From DATIHK01 sp035480775 (GTDB lineage Bacteria; Patescibacteriota; WWE3; UBA101185; UBA10185), in NCBI GenBank assembly GCA_035480775.1, contig DATIHK010000056.1:1-14571 (forward strand): a stretch of DNA of 14,571 bases. Direction: 5' to 3'. Numbering within the stretch: position 1 is the first letter of the stretch; each line of letters starts with the position of its first letter. The position numbers and the translations under genes were made by a program. Below are positions 14,053 through 14,571 of the stretch, one piece after another. The notes below the pieces were generated by a model. It worked only from the letters and a program-made list of their open reading frames with translations. It did not search any database and was not told the DNA's origin.

Positions 14053-14571
14053 ATGTTCAGAACCAAGTCAATTAAACTAAGTTACTACAATCTAAATTTA
14101 GGACTATATTTATTATTATTGTTTTTTACCCCGCTAATTTTCGTAAGTAATACCAGCGAGTTGTATGAATTTCCTAAAACATTTTTTATTTACTTTTTTG
14201 GAAGCACAATAATATTTTTATTTTTGCTTCATCAGATTTTGTCACCAGCAAAGCTTAAATCACCTAATTTGTTGGTTTTGGCATGGTTAGTTTCGTATTT
14301 ACTTTCGACAATATTTTCGTCGCATTTGTATACTTCGGTGTGGGGATACTTCACTAGGTTTAATGGCGGGTTGGTTTCGGTCTTAGTATTCTTTGGAATT
14401 TATTTTGTAGCGCTAAATTCTTTTAGTCGGCAAGATTTAAAAAGGTTATTTTGTTTTGCAATTTTTACACTAATTCCTGTGGGAGTTTATGCAATCAGCC
14501 AACACTATGATTTCGCCGCATCCAGCCCCGATAATTTAAGAGTTTATTCTACATTTGGCCAACCCGATTGG
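14053..14571 (+). CDS. O-antigen ligase/polymerase-like membrane protein (3' end missing)
   Basis: The ATG at 14053 opens a frame that runs 173 codons to the window end without a stop. The product begins MFRTKSIKLSYYNLNLGLYL and shows about five hydrophobic spans (near 14-34, 44-65, 73-92, 107-124 and 135-152). The segments YTSVWGYFTRFNGG (about 95-108) and YSTFGQPDW (165-173) resemble the O-antigen ligase (WaaL/Wzy-like) family, where FG-x-PNW-type sequences occur in the periplasmic part. Such proteins join or polymerise lipid-linked glycans outside the membrane. This fits the GT2 and MraY/WecA-like genes to the left. Without the large extracellular loop and C-terminal half, ligase cannot be told from polymerase. 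No SD is seen. Confidence 0.65.
   Translation, partial: MFRTKSIKLSYYNLNLGLYLLLLFFTPLIFVSNTSELYEFPKTFFIYFFGSTIIFLFLLHQILSPAKLKSPNLLVLAWLVSYLLSTIFSSHLYTSVWGYFTRFNGGLVSVLVFFGIYFVALNSFSRQDLKRLFCFAIFTLIPVGVYAISQHYDFAASSPDNLRVYSTFGQPDW

Overview
The window reads as chromosomal DNA from an AT-rich, gene-dense bacterium of the Patescibacteria (CPR) type, possibly Microgenomates-like. The support is indirect. Small hypothetical membrane proteins lie among a FemA/B-type ligase, a UvrD-like helicase fused to a RecB-type nuclease, RmuC, a short MetRS and several membrane glycosyltransferases. Neighbouring genes abut or overlap, and most starts lack a Shine-Dalgarno (SD) sequence. UGA behaves as a stop, so the standard bacterial code fits. 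Lineage is an inference. I saw no rRNA, tRNA, CRISPR array, insertion sequence or phage gene.

Layout. Bases 1-816 hold the 3' part of a FemAB-type gene, tail to tail with a helicase-nuclease gene (806-3664, minus). Bases 3665-3951 form an unusual, more GC-rich island with a small hydrophobic ORF led by an SD and a perfect 10-bp inverted repeat. Next come rmuC (3952-5001, minus) and a 77-aa orphan gene (5081-5314, minus) with its own terminator. A plus-strand run follows: a four-TM protein, metG, tatD, a processive-type GT2 and a MraY/WecA-like phosphoglycosyltransferase (5382-11019). A DUF457/YdjM-like membrane protein (10961-11434, minus) converges on that run. A divergent response regulator (11579-12247) is preceded by two tandem 20-bp repeats and followed by a UbiA-type, DPPR-synthase-like prenyltransferase (12272-13222). 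Two coupled minus-strand membrane proteins (13194-14025) converge on it. An O-antigen-ligase-like gene starts at 14053 and runs off the window.

How the genes fit together. The left part is DNA maintenance (helicase-nuclease, RmuC). The centre is translation and housekeeping (metG-tatD, an adjacency known elsewhere). From about 7988 to the right end the theme is the cell envelope: polymerising GT2, lipid-linked sugar-phosphate transferase, polyprenyl-phosphate sugar synthase and ligase-like protein, with an orphan OmpR-type regulator in the middle.

The most notable pattern is promoter placement. In four genes a -10-like hexamer ends exactly 6 nt before the start codon, and in two more 9-10 nt before it. 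This predicts leaderless or nearly leaderless mRNAs. A minority of small genes (34, 77 and 91 aa) instead carry strong SD sequences.
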